A stretch of 64,000 bases of DNA, taken from positions 306,027-370,026 of the forward strand of contig NZ_KL543976.1 in the NCBI RefSeq assembly GCF_000711795.1, read 5' to 3'. Origin of the DNA: Vibrio pacinii DSM 19139 (GTDB lineage Bacteria > Pseudomonadota > Gammaproteobacteria > Enterobacterales > Vibrionaceae). Shown piece by piece: positions 1-7,569 of the stretch. How positions within the stretch are numbered: the first letter of the stretch is position 1; each line of letters begins with the position of its first letter. The position numbers and the translations under genes are program-made. The notes beneath the pieces were generated by a model. That model made no database searches, was not told the DNA's origin, and worked only from the letters and a program-made list of their open reading frames with translations.

Positions 1-87
1 TGGGGAGTTACCCACCCGACCACCGCAGTACACAAGTACATCGCAGACAACATCATCGCCAATGATTTGAGTCAGTTTCCTTTTTAA
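1..87 (+). CDS. GDSL/SGNH phospholipase (lecithinase / thermolabile haemolysin-like), C-terminal fragment
   Basis: Frame 1 is open from the window edge to a TAA and encodes the last 28 residues of a protein. They contain W-G-V-T-H-P-T-T-A, which fits block V of GDSL (SGNH) hydrolases, where the catalytic His lies in D-x-x-H-P. This matches the C-terminus of Vibrio lecithinase-dependent haemolysins (TLH/PlpA type), secreted phospholipases that act on phosphatidylcholine. The residue three before the His is Gly instead of the usual Asp (see findings). The start and catalytic Ser lie outside the window, so the family call rests on one motif. Confidence 0.65.
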   Translation, partial: WGVTHPTTAVHKYIADNIIANDLSQFPF

Positions 88-104
88 GCTCTCTAGTTAA
101 CTTA

Positions 105-133
105 CAAGGCGAGCACATGACTGGCTCGCCTTG
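105..133. terminator. Hairpin between convergent genes
   Basis: A perfect 10-bp stem (CAAGGCGAGC pairing with GCTCGCCTTG) separates the phospholipase end from the convergent VOC gene. There is no strong T-run on either side, so it is a probable bidirectional terminator of moderate strength. Confidence 0.55.
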
Positions 134-143
134 GTTATAAGGT

Positions 144-563
144 TTAACTTGATAAATTTCGTTCTTTTGGGTTATCACTTAAATATTCAACGAACTCAAC
201 CTCAAAACCTGCAGGATCAAGGTAGTAGACGTTCTTGCGATAAGCTTCGATAGAGCCTCCTTTGGCGATTTGATAACCCGCTTGGGCTAATCTCGCCTTC
301 ATTGCGTCAAGGTTATTCGTCACGAAAGCAAAATGGGCAAGACCAACTTGATGTCCTGACAGCTCTCGGTTTTCACCTTCGCCATGATCACTCAAGGCTA
401 TATATTGGTATTCGTCACCAAAATGGAGCCAGTTTCTCGACTTGCCATACCATTCACCTTGACCTTCGTCACGCACAAACCAATGTGGAAAAGCCGCTTG
501 ATAAAAAGCCAAAGTTGTTGGGATATCCCTTACCACCAAATTAATGTGTTCAAGTTGAAGCAT
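144..563 (-). CDS. VOC (glyoxalase/bleomycin-resistance fold) family protein
   Basis: A 139-residue protein with the single-domain vicinal-oxygen-chelate fold signature. It opens with L-E-H-I-N-L-V-V-R-D, whose His is a typical first metal ligand, and ends with D-P-A-G-F-E-V-E-F-V-E-Y, which carries the usual final Glu ligand. The middle H-F-A-F-V resembles the start of the second beta-alpha-beta-beta-beta module. Members include glyoxalase I, dioxygenases and resistance proteins; the substrate cannot be read from sequence. The start has a strong ribosome site (AAGGAG, 5 nt before ATG). It is a cytoplasmic, single-gene unit between two terminators. Confidence 0.85.
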   Translation of the reverse strand: MLQLEHINLVVRDIPTTLAFYQAAFPHWFVRDEGQGEWYGKSRNWLHFGDEYQYIALSDHGEGENRELSGHQVGLAHFAFVTNNLDAMKARLAQAGYQIAKGGSIEAYRKNVYYLDPAGFEVEFVEYLSDNPKERNLSS

Positions 564-692
564 ACTGTCTCCTTAACATTTACTCGTCTCAACACCACTG
601 ATGTTAAAACCTCAAGTTAGGTTTAGGTAAAGCAATAAATTCAACTTATTTAAATTTTTTGTACCAGTGTCTGTAAGGGGCCAAAAAACAAC

Positions 693-716
693 AAAGCGAA
701 CCAAATGGTTCGCTTT
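693..716 (-). terminator. Terminator of the Lon-like protease gene
   Basis: A perfect 10-bp stem (AAAGCGAACC / GGTTCGCTTT) with a 4-nt loop, 20 nt past the protease stop codon. Read on the minus strand it ends in a T-rich stretch. Confidence 0.75.
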
Positions 717-735
717 AATTTGTAGCGCTAGCGGA

Positions 736-3096
736 CTACTTTCGCAATGCGTTAAGCTTAGCCTGAGCAATGCCGAACACGGTATCAATCGGGTAGCTTC
801 CCTCATCACTGGCTACGCCTGCTGCTTTACCAGTGAACAATTCTATCGCCTCGGTAACATGGTCAATCGCCCAGATATGGAATTCACCTTTGTCGACGGC
901 TTTCACCACGTCAGCACGCAACATTAAGTTATGCATGTTAGAGCGCGGAATAATAACCCCTTGTTCAGAACTGCGACCTTTGATGCCACAGACATCAAAG
1001 AACCCTTCGATCTTCTCGTTAACCCCACCAATAGGTTGCGCTTCACCGAACTGGTTCATCGAACCGGTTATCGCAATATCTTGACGATTGGGTTGCTTTG
1101 AAAATGCCGACACTACTGCACAAAATTCGGCCATACTGGCACTATCGCCATCGACGCCACCATACGATTGCTCGAAAGTAATGGTCGTACTTAAAGGAAC
1201 TTTGGCCGTTTTGCCAAACACCGAAGACAAGTACGCACTTAAGATCATCACCCCTTTAGAGTGAATACTACCACCCAAATCGACACTGCGTTCAATATCA
1301 ATCACCTCTCCGTCACCATAGCAGGTGGTGGCGGTAATTCGATTTGGTGCACCAAACATATATTCACTGGTACTCAGTACCGACAGCGCGTTGACCTGAC
1401 CGATGGCTTCTCCGTGGGTGTGAATCAAAGTCGTACCGTTAACAAAACTCTCCATTACGCTGTCTTTTAAACGGCTAATTCTGAGCTCTTGATTACCTAG
1501 CGCCTCTTCAACGTGGCTGGAACGAATCATGTTCGAGTTAGCTTGCTTGGCCACATAGTTTGACTCACGTAGGAGGTTGGCAATATTGGCTGAGTGCAGT
1601 GAAATTTTCTTCTGATCTCCTGCCAAGCGAGAGCTATGTTCGATGATGCGCGCAATCGCCTTTCTATCACAGTGCAACATGCCATTGTCATTAACGACAC
1701 TCGAAATGAAACGTGCATATTGAAGCTCTGAGTCAGCATCACGCTTCATCTCGTCTTCAAAATCAGCCGTGACTCTAAACAGTTCACTGAATTCCGGATC
1801 GTAATGTTGCAACAACTGATAAGTACGGTAGTCACCAAACAGAATAATTTTCACATCGAGTGGAATAGGCTCGGGATCTAAAGAGACGGTCCCTGTTAGC
1901 GTCACCTCTTTTTCAAGCGAAGTTAAACTAAGTTGGCGCGCCCTTAACGCTCGCTTAAGCCCATCCCATACATAGGGTTGTTCAAGTACTTTTTGAGCGT
2001 CCATCAGTAGCACACCGCCATTGGCTTTGTGTAGACTGCCCGGACGAATCAATGAAAAGTCGGTGAATACCGTGCCTTTAAAGGTTGCTGTCTCAATGTA
2101 ACCAAACAAAGTGTGATAATTGGGGTTTTCTTCCACTACAATCGGCAGTACTTGATCTTTACGGCTTACCAACACGTTAATCTTGTATCGACGAGGTAAT
2201 TTTTTATCCAATGATGCCGTCGCCACTTCTCCCTGCTCGGCACTTTGATCAAGAAAAATATCCGCATTTTCAACAATATCTTGTTGTAATTCAGTCAGGT
2301 ATGATTTTATTGCAGGGTAACGAGCATAATCTTTTTTCAGCTGTTTGATAAAGTGTGTGATGACATCAAGCGTCACTTCATCGTTAAGCTTTTTAATTTT
2401 CTCACTGTAGGTTTCTTCCCATTCAGTGAGTTGGCGGACCATGTTTCTTAGTTGAATTTCAAGTTCATCAATGGTGGTGCCAAATTCCTCTTGTTTCTTT
2501 TTGCTTAATGCATCGAAAGATTCTTCACTGTGCATCTCTTCACCATCCATAGCAACAAACTGATAGTCGCCTTGGGTGGTAATGGTCAAACTGATCCCTT
2601 TTGCTTTCGCCTCCTTGCTTATTTGCTCTAGCTCCGCTTCTTGTTTAGCTGCCAGCTGGTTTTTGAGCTTATCGGCTCGGCTATAGTAAAGTTCGTTATC
2701 AAACGCGAGTGGCATCGCGTTGTTAAGCTTAGCCATGAGTTTTTCAATATCTTGACGAAACTTACTCCCAACTCCGCATGGAAGCTTGAGCACTCTTGGG
2801 GTACGAATATCATCAAAGTTCGCCACGTAACACCAATCATAAAGAGCGTTGGCATCGTGTTGATGGCGATTCAAATAGCGTAAAATCATTGTCCGCTTGC
2901 CCAGTCCATTTTGGCCGATGGCGTAAATGTTGTACCCTTTTTCTTTGATAGACATGGCGAATTCAACCGCCTTCTGAGCTCGCTCTTGCCCAACGATTTC
3001 ATCGATAGGTGCCAACTCTTTTGTCGACTTGCTTTGTAACTTTTCAAGTTCAGCAGACCGATATAACTGGCTTGTTTCAAGTCTTTGAATAGTCAT
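736..3096 (-). CDS. Lon-like ATP-dependent serine protease (LonB/YcbZ type)
   Basis: A 786-residue Lon-family protein. The N-terminal part carries a Walker A-like G-Q-N-G-L-G-K-R-T. The middle has an AAA+ core with K-A-N-G-G-V-L-L-M-D-A, a Walker B-like region. The C-terminus is a Lon proteolytic domain with the Ser-Lys dyad: Ser652 in G-D-S-A-S and Lys695 in G-G-V-N-E-K-I-E-G-F. The 43-residue spacing equals that in classical Lon. The N-terminal substrate domain of LonA is absent, and the length fits the YcbZ-like group found in vibrios. A GTG lies one codon upstream, but AAGGA sits 7 nt before the ATG at 3096, so that start is preferred. The likely role is cytoplasmic protein quality control or regulatory proteolysis. 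Confidence 0.88.
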   Translation of the reverse strand: MTIQRLETSQLYRSAELEKLQSKSTKELAPIDEIVGQERAQKAVEFAMSIKEKGYNIYAIGQNGLGKRTMILRYLNRHQHDANALYDWCYVANFDDIRTPRVLKLPCGVGSKFRQDIEKLMAKLNNAMPLAFDNELYYSRADKLKNQLAAKQEAELEQISKEAKAKGISLTITTQGDYQFVAMDGEEMHSEESFDALSKKKQEEFGTTIDELEIQLRNMVRQLTEWEETYSEKIKKLNDEVTLDVITHFIKQLKKDYARYPAIKSYLTELQQDIVENADIFLDQSAEQGEVATASLDKKLPRRYKINVLVSRKDQVLPIVVEENPNYHTLFGYIETATFKGTVFTDFSLIRPGSLHKANGGVLLMDAQKVLEQPYVWDGLKRALRARQLSLTSLEKEVTLTGTVSLDPEPIPLDVKIILFGDYRTYQLLQHYDPEFSELFRVTADFEDEMKRDADSELQYARFISSVVNDNGMLHCDRKAIARIIEHSSRLAGDQKKISLHSANIANLLRESNYVAKQANSNMIRSSHVEEALGNQELRISRLKDSVMESFVNGTTLIHTHGEAIGQVNALSVLSTSEYMFGAPNRITATTCYGDGEVIDIERSVDLGGSIHSKGVMILSAYLSSVFGKTAKVPLSTTITFEQSYGGVDGDSASMAEFCAVVSAFSKQPNRQDIAITGSMNQFGEAQPIGGVNEKIEGFFDVCGIKGRSSEQGVIIPRSNMHNLMLRADVVKAVDKGEFHIWAIDHVTEAIELFTGKAAGVASDEGSYPIDTVFGIAQAKLNALRK

Positions 3097-3099
3097 CAC

Positions 3100-3430
3100 T
3101 CTATCCTTGTTGTTATTATTCTCTAACCAATAGTTTAGGTCAGTTTTTATTATATTTTAGTGACTTACAGCTAATTCATGTTCAACCGGTCACTTTTCAT
3201 CCAACCACACTATATTCCACTCACTCGTCAAGAGGTTGGTTTATACCACCTAAGTTTATTTGACTCAGGGGATCTTTCTATCGATAACCTTGTTCTACTC
3301 TGTTTATGGTTTTAACATCAAAAATAGCCTGTAAAAATAACAAAGCGTATTTTCCTTGTTGAATAATTTCCACCTAAATAACTGAAATATATTAGCATTA
3401 TACTTCAACGGACGACAAATGAACGGTAGG
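3100..3430. other. Gene-free stretch
   Basis: About 330 bases between two minus-strand genes. It must hold the promoter of the protease gene. I see no convincing ORF, terminator or long repeat. Confidence 0.6.
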
Positions 3431-4330
3431 TTAAAAGTAATGAGAAATCGCTAAATATCGCGTGCGAATATGCTCAATGAGTAATTTGACTTTGTTCGGT
3501 GGTTGTCGAGTAAAAGGATAGACCGCATATATCCCAAGTCGCTTACCCACTTGCTCTGGAAACAAATCCACCAATTGCCCATTACGTAGATCATGATAGA
3601 CCAAGCACCTTGGAACATAGGCGATACCATGCCCGCCCAGTGCCGCCTTCCTTAACGCAGTCGCGTTATCTGTCGAGAACGACCCCGAGACCCTGACAAT
3701 ATAGTTGTCTTCTTTAGCTTTAAACTCCCATTCGCATGCGCCTGTGGTTTGATAAGCGTATTGCAAACAATTATGTTGAGTTAAATCTTGCGGTTCGTAG
3801 GGTTTTCCATTTCGGGCGATATAAGAGGGAGAAGCGCACACCACCCATTGTGAATCGAGGATATGGCGAGCAATTAAGCTCGAGTCTTCAAGGTATCCGG
3901 TACGAATGACCAAATCGTAGCCACCTTCAACTAAATCGACAAAACGATTGTCGAGTGACATATCGACTGATAAGCCAGGGTGAAGATTGCAAAATTCTGC
4001 CACGGCGTCTGCCAAGATTAGGTCCCCCGAAATCGAAGGAACAGACATTTTGATATGACCGCTGACGTTTTCGCCAAAGCCTGACACGGCATCCATCGCC
4101 TCTTGAGCGGCTAACTTCACATTTTTTGCACCATGTGTTAACGCTTTACCTGCTTCTGTTAACGTTAATTTACGTGTGGTTCGATATAGTAACTGAACAC
4201 CAATTTCTTGTTCTAAACGGGCGATCCTCTTGCTAACTACTGAATTTGTAAGATTATTTATTTCAGCAACCTTGCTAAAATTGCCAAGCTCTACCACTTG
4301 GGAGAAAAGAATTAAGTCATCTGCACGCAT
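3431..4330 (-). CDS. LysR-family transcriptional regulator, probable regulator of the lactate genes
   Basis: A 299-residue protein with an N-terminal winged helix-turn-helix (residues about 1-60; N-F-S-K-V-A-E-I-N-N, then S-V-V-S-K-R-I-A-R-L-E recognition helix) and a periplasmic-binding-like effector domain (about 90-295). The length is typical of the family. It is divergent from lldP with a 155-bp shared intergenic region, the usual arrangement for a LysR activator and its target, so control of lldP-lldD is inferred. No strong ribosome site precedes the ATG. The effector, perhaps lactate, is not visible from sequence. Confidence 0.88.
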   Translation of the reverse strand: MRADDLILFSQVVELGNFSKVAEINNLTNSVVSKRIARLEQEIGVQLLYRTTRKLTLTEAGKALTHGAKNVKLAAQEAMDAVSGFGENVSGHIKMSVPSISGDLILADAVAEFCNLHPGLSVDMSLDNRFVDLVEGGYDLVIRTGYLEDSSLIARHILDSQWVVCASPSYIARNGKPYEPQDLTQHNCLQYAYQTTGACEWEFKAKEDNYIVRVSGSFSTDNATALRKAALGGHGIAYVPRCLVYHDLRNGQLVDLFPEQVGKRLGIYAVYPFTRQPPNKVKLLIEHIRTRYLAISHYF

Positions 4331-4443
4331 TGATTATGTCATTTTTGGAATTAATTATTTTCATTATTTCCCTATATCAATAAAAAATAAAGGGGTAAAT
4401 TCACCTCCAATTAACAAACCCATCACAAATATAAAATCCAAGA

Positions 4444-4457
4444 GACTCTCCAGAGTC
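4444..4457. promoter_or_regulatory. Palindrome in the lldP leader
   Basis: GACTCT-CC-AGAGTC is a perfect palindrome 28 bp before the lldP start, in the LysR-lldP intergenic region. It could be an operator or a small leader hairpin. No protein can be assigned from sequence alone. Confidence 0.3.
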
Positions 4458-4485
4458 CTAACTGAAGAATGTAAAGGACATACCA

Positions 4486-6174
4486 ATGAGTGAAACCCTG
4501 CTAGCCCTCGTGGCCTTCTCACCGATAGTGGTGGCTGCCATACTTCTCGTCGGACTGAATTGGCCGGCAAAACGGGCGATGCCGATCGCCTTCGGCCTGA
4601 CTGTTGTCATCGCGTTGTTCGCGTGGGACATGTCGACAACTCGTGTACTTGCCTCGGTATTTCAAGGACTCGGTATTACCATTTCCGTTCTATGGATCGT
4701 ATTTGGTGCCATTTTCTTGCTCAACACGCTCAAGCATACTGGCGCAATTTCGACCATTCGTAATGGATTCACCAATATTTCCCCTGATAGACGAGTTCAA
4801 GCCATCATTATTGCTTGGTGTTTTGGCTCTTTTATTGAAGGCGCTTCTGGCTTTGGTACTCCCGCCGCCATCGCCGCACCGCTATTGGTCGCTATCGGCT
4901 TCCCTGCAATGGCCGCCGTGCTAATGGGTATGATGATTCAATCAACGCCGGTATCATTTGGCGCCGTGGGCACGCCGATTATTGTCGGTGTAAACAAAGG
5001 TCTTGATACGCACAATATTAGTCAAGCCTTGTTAGCCAATGGTTCAACATGGGATGCCTACCTACAACAAATCACCTCAAGCGTTGCACTGATCCACGCC
5101 TGTGTCGGTACGATGATTCCTGTTCTCATGGCGATGATGCTTACTCGTTTCTTTGGCAAAAATAAGAGTTGGACAGAAGGCATCGATATTCTGCCGTTTG
5201 CGATTTTTGCAGGCCTAGCCTTTACTATCCCCTACGCACTGACGGGAGTCTTCCTTGGTGCAGAATTTCCATCACTAATCGGTGGTTTGGTTGGTCTGTC
5301 TGTTGTTGTCTCAGCAGCCAAACGTGGCTTCCTTGTGCCAAAAACGACTTGGGATTTTGAAGATGAAAAGAAATGGCCAGCAGAATGGCTTGGTTCACTC
5401 AAAATTGAACTTGATGACGTAAAAGGCAAGCCAATGGCGATGGCACTGGCGTGGCTTCCTTACGTTTTACTTGCTGTCGTGCTGGTTGCAAGCCGAGTTA
5501 GCGCCGATTTCAAAGCGATGTTGACAAGTGTAAGCCTCTCTTTTAGCAACATTTTAGGTGAAACGGGTATTAGTACCGCCATCCAACCTTTGTATTTACC
5601 TGGTGGTATCTTAGTGTTCGTAGCACTGGTTGCCGTTGTACTGCAGTCGCGCAGTGCCACTCCATTAATCAAAGCGTTTGGTGAATCGAGTAAGACCCTA
5701 ATTGGCGCAGGGTTTGTCTTAGTGTTCACTATTCCAATGGTGCGGATTTTTATTAATTCAGGTATTAATGGTGCCGATTTGGCCAGTATGCCTGTCACTA
5801 CAGCAAACTTCGCCGCCGGATTAGTTGGTGATGCCTTCCCTACACTCAGTGCCACTGTCGGGGCGTTAGGAGCCTTCATCGCGGGTTCAAACACCGTGTC
5901 TAATATGATGTTTAGTCAGTTCCAGTTCGAGGTTGCGCAAACGTTGACTATCTCAAGTGCCGTCGTGGTTGCCCTCCAAGCGGTTGGTGCAGCAGCGGGC
6001 AATATGATAGCCATTCATAACGTGGTTGCAGCGTCAGCGACGGTGGGTCTACTTGGCCGTGAAGGCGCTACATTACGTAAAACCATCATCCCAACTATTT
6101 ATTATTTGTTTGTCACTGGTCTTATCGGTCTGTTCGCTATCTACGGCCTACATATTACCGACGCACTTATGTAA
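4486..6174 (+). CDS. lldP: L-lactate permease
   Basis: A 562-residue, highly hydrophobic protein of the LctP (lactate permease) family with a dozen or more membrane segments. It carries the family-typical [16 protein letters not shown] and the C-terminal [10 protein letters not shown]. It imports L-lactate, and probably D-lactate and glycolate, with protons across the inner membrane. AAAGGA lies 8 nt before the ATG. It is followed in the same direction by lldD and the D-lactate dehydrogenase gene, forming a complete lactate uptake and oxidation set. Confidence 0.95.
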   Translation: MSETLLALVAFSPIVVAAILLVGLNWPAKRAMPIAFGLTVVIALFAWDMSTTRVLASVFQGLGITISVLWIVFGAIFLLNTLKHTGAISTIRNGFTNISPDRRVQAIIIAWCFGSFIEGASGFGTPAAIAAPLLVAIGFPAMAAVLMGMMIQSTPVSFGAVGTPIIVGVNKGLDTHNISQALLANGSTWDAYLQQITSSVALIHACVGTMIPVLMAMMLTRFFGKNKSWTEGIDILPFAIFAGLAFTIPYALTGVFLGAEFPSLIGGLVGLSVVVSAAKRGFLVPKTTWDFEDEKKWPAEWLGSLKIELDDVKGKPMAMALAWLPYVLLAVVLVASRVSADFKAMLTSVSLSFSNILGETGISTAIQPLYLPGGILVFVALVAVVLQSRSATPLIKAFGESSKTLIGAGFVLVFTIPMVRIFINSGINGADLASMPVTTANFAAGLVGDAFPTLSATVGALGAFIAGSNTVSNMMFSQFQFEVAQTLTISSAVVVALQAVGAAAGNMIAIHNVVAASATVGLLGREGATLRKTIIPTIYYLFVTGLIGLFAIYGLHITDALM

Positions 6175-6182
6175 TGACTTAT

Positions 6183-6256
6183 GGCGTTAATACTCTTCTC
6201 CCCTGACAAGAGCCTGCGAATGTGAAAACGCTAGCAAAATCGTGAGTATTAGCGCC
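6183..6256. repeat. Long-arm inverted repeat between lldP and lldD
   Basis: GGCGTTAATACTC (6183-6195) and GAGTATTAGCGCC (6244-6256) are complementary at 12 of 13 positions, separated by 48 nt. It lies just after the lldP stop and is followed by ACCCCTTTT. It may be an intercistronic RNA structure that attenuates or protects the message. Confidence 0.5.
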
Positions 6257-6329
6257 ACCCCTTTTAGATGTCGACCATACTAAGCCTTCAACAGAAAGGT
6301 GCCGTATAACCCATTAATAGGATTGAATT

Positions 6330-7466
6330 ATGATCATCTCTGCTTCTACTGATTACCGTGCTGCAGCCAAAGCAAAACTGCCTCCTTTTCTCTTTCACTA
6401 TATTGATGGCGGCTCTTATGGCGAGCACACGCTAAGAAGGAATACCGAAGATCTTGCCGAAATTGCGCTAAAACAACGTGTACTGAAGGACATGCAAGAC
6501 CTTAGTCTTGAGACAGAGATTTTTGGTGAAAAGTTTGCGATGCCGATCGCGCTTGCCCCAGTTGGCTTGACAGGTATGTATGCAAGGCGTGGTGAAGTTC
6601 AAGCAGCCAAAGCCGCCGAAAATAAAGGCATCCCATTTACCATGTCTACGGTATCAGTATGCCCGATTGAAGAAGTCGCACCTGCTATCGAGCGTCCGAT
6701 GTGGTTCCAACTGTACGTACTTAAAGATCGCGGCTTTATGAAAAACGTTCTTGAGCGCGCTAAAGCTGCTGGCGTGACAACTCTTGTGTTTACCGTCGAT
6801 ATGCCAGTGCCTGGCGCTCGTTATCGCGATATGCATTCAGGAATGAGCGGGCCAAACGCGGCAATGCGACGAGTCTTCCAAGCCATGCGTCACCCTAGCT
6901 GGGCAGTCGATGTTGGCTTGCTTGGTAAGCCACACGACTTGGGTAATATTTCTACTTACCGCGGTGAGCCGACCAAACTTGAAGACTATATTGGCTGGCT
7001 AGGCAATAATTTCGATCCTTCGATCTCTTGGCAAGATCTTGAGTGGATTCGTGAGTTCTGGGACGGTCCTATGGTAATTAAAGGCATATTGGATGAGCAA
7101 GACGCTAAAGATGCTGTCACCTTTGGCGCTGATGGTATTGTGGTCTCCAACCACGGTGGTCGTCAGTTAGACGGTGTGCTTTCAACCGCTAAGGCACTAC
7201 CTAACATTGCAGATGCGGTAAAGGGCGATCTGAAGATATTTGTCGACTCAGGGATCCGAACAGGACTAGATGTGGTACGGATGCTAGCACTTGGCGCTGA
7301 TTGTACCTTACTGGGACGATCGTTTATTTATGCGCTTGCCGCTCAAGGCCAAGCTGGCGTCGAAAACTTACTCGACCTGTATGAAAAAGAGATGCGCGTT
7401 GCCATGACGCTAACTGGTGCGAAAAGTATTCACGATCTAAATCGCCAGTCACTGGTCAACATTTAA
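6330..7466 (+). CDS. lldD: FMN-dependent L-lactate dehydrogenase
   Basis: A 378-residue flavoenzyme of the alpha-hydroxy-acid oxidase family, a TIM barrel binding FMN. It oxidises L-lactate to pyruvate and passes electrons to the quinone pool at the inner membrane. The catalytic His is His275 in [10 protein letters not shown], the same number as in E. coli LldD. The phosphate-binding region [11 protein letters not shown] and the N-terminal F-H-Y-I-D-G-G are present. Length and colinearity match the E. coli enzyme closely. It lies 155 nt after lldP and ends before a strong terminator. Confidence 0.96.
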   Translation: MIISASTDYRAAAKAKLPPFLFHYIDGGSYGEHTLRRNTEDLAEIALKQRVLKDMQDLSLETEIFGEKFAMPIALAPVGLTGMYARRGEVQAAKAAENKGIPFTMSTVSVCPIEEVAPAIERPMWFQLYVLKDRGFMKNVLERAKAAGVTTLVFTVDMPVPGARYRDMHSGMSGPNAAMRRVFQAMRHPSWAVDVGLLGKPHDLGNISTYRGEPTKLEDYIGWLGNNFDPSISWQDLEWIREFWDGPMVIKGILDEQDAKDAVTFGADGIVVSNHGGRQLDGVLSTAKALPNIADAVKGDLKIFVDSGIRTGLDVVRMLALGADCTLLGRSFIYALAAQGQAGVENLLDLYEKEMRVAMTLTGAKSIHDLNRQSLVNI

Positions 7467-7478
7467 TAAATCAACAAG

Positions 7479-7516
7479 GTGTCACAGAAAATCTAACTAC
7501 GCTGTGACACTTTTTT
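7479..7516 (+). terminator. Intrinsic terminator after lldD
   Basis: A 9-bp perfect stem (GTGTCACAG / CTGTGACAC) followed by six T. It separates lldP-lldD from the following dehydrogenase gene, which may therefore have its own promoter or depend on readthrough. Confidence 0.85.
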
Positions 7517-7569
7517 ACTACTGACAGCAAAAAAAATATAACGTCAGTAGCAAGCACAAGGAAGCCAAC

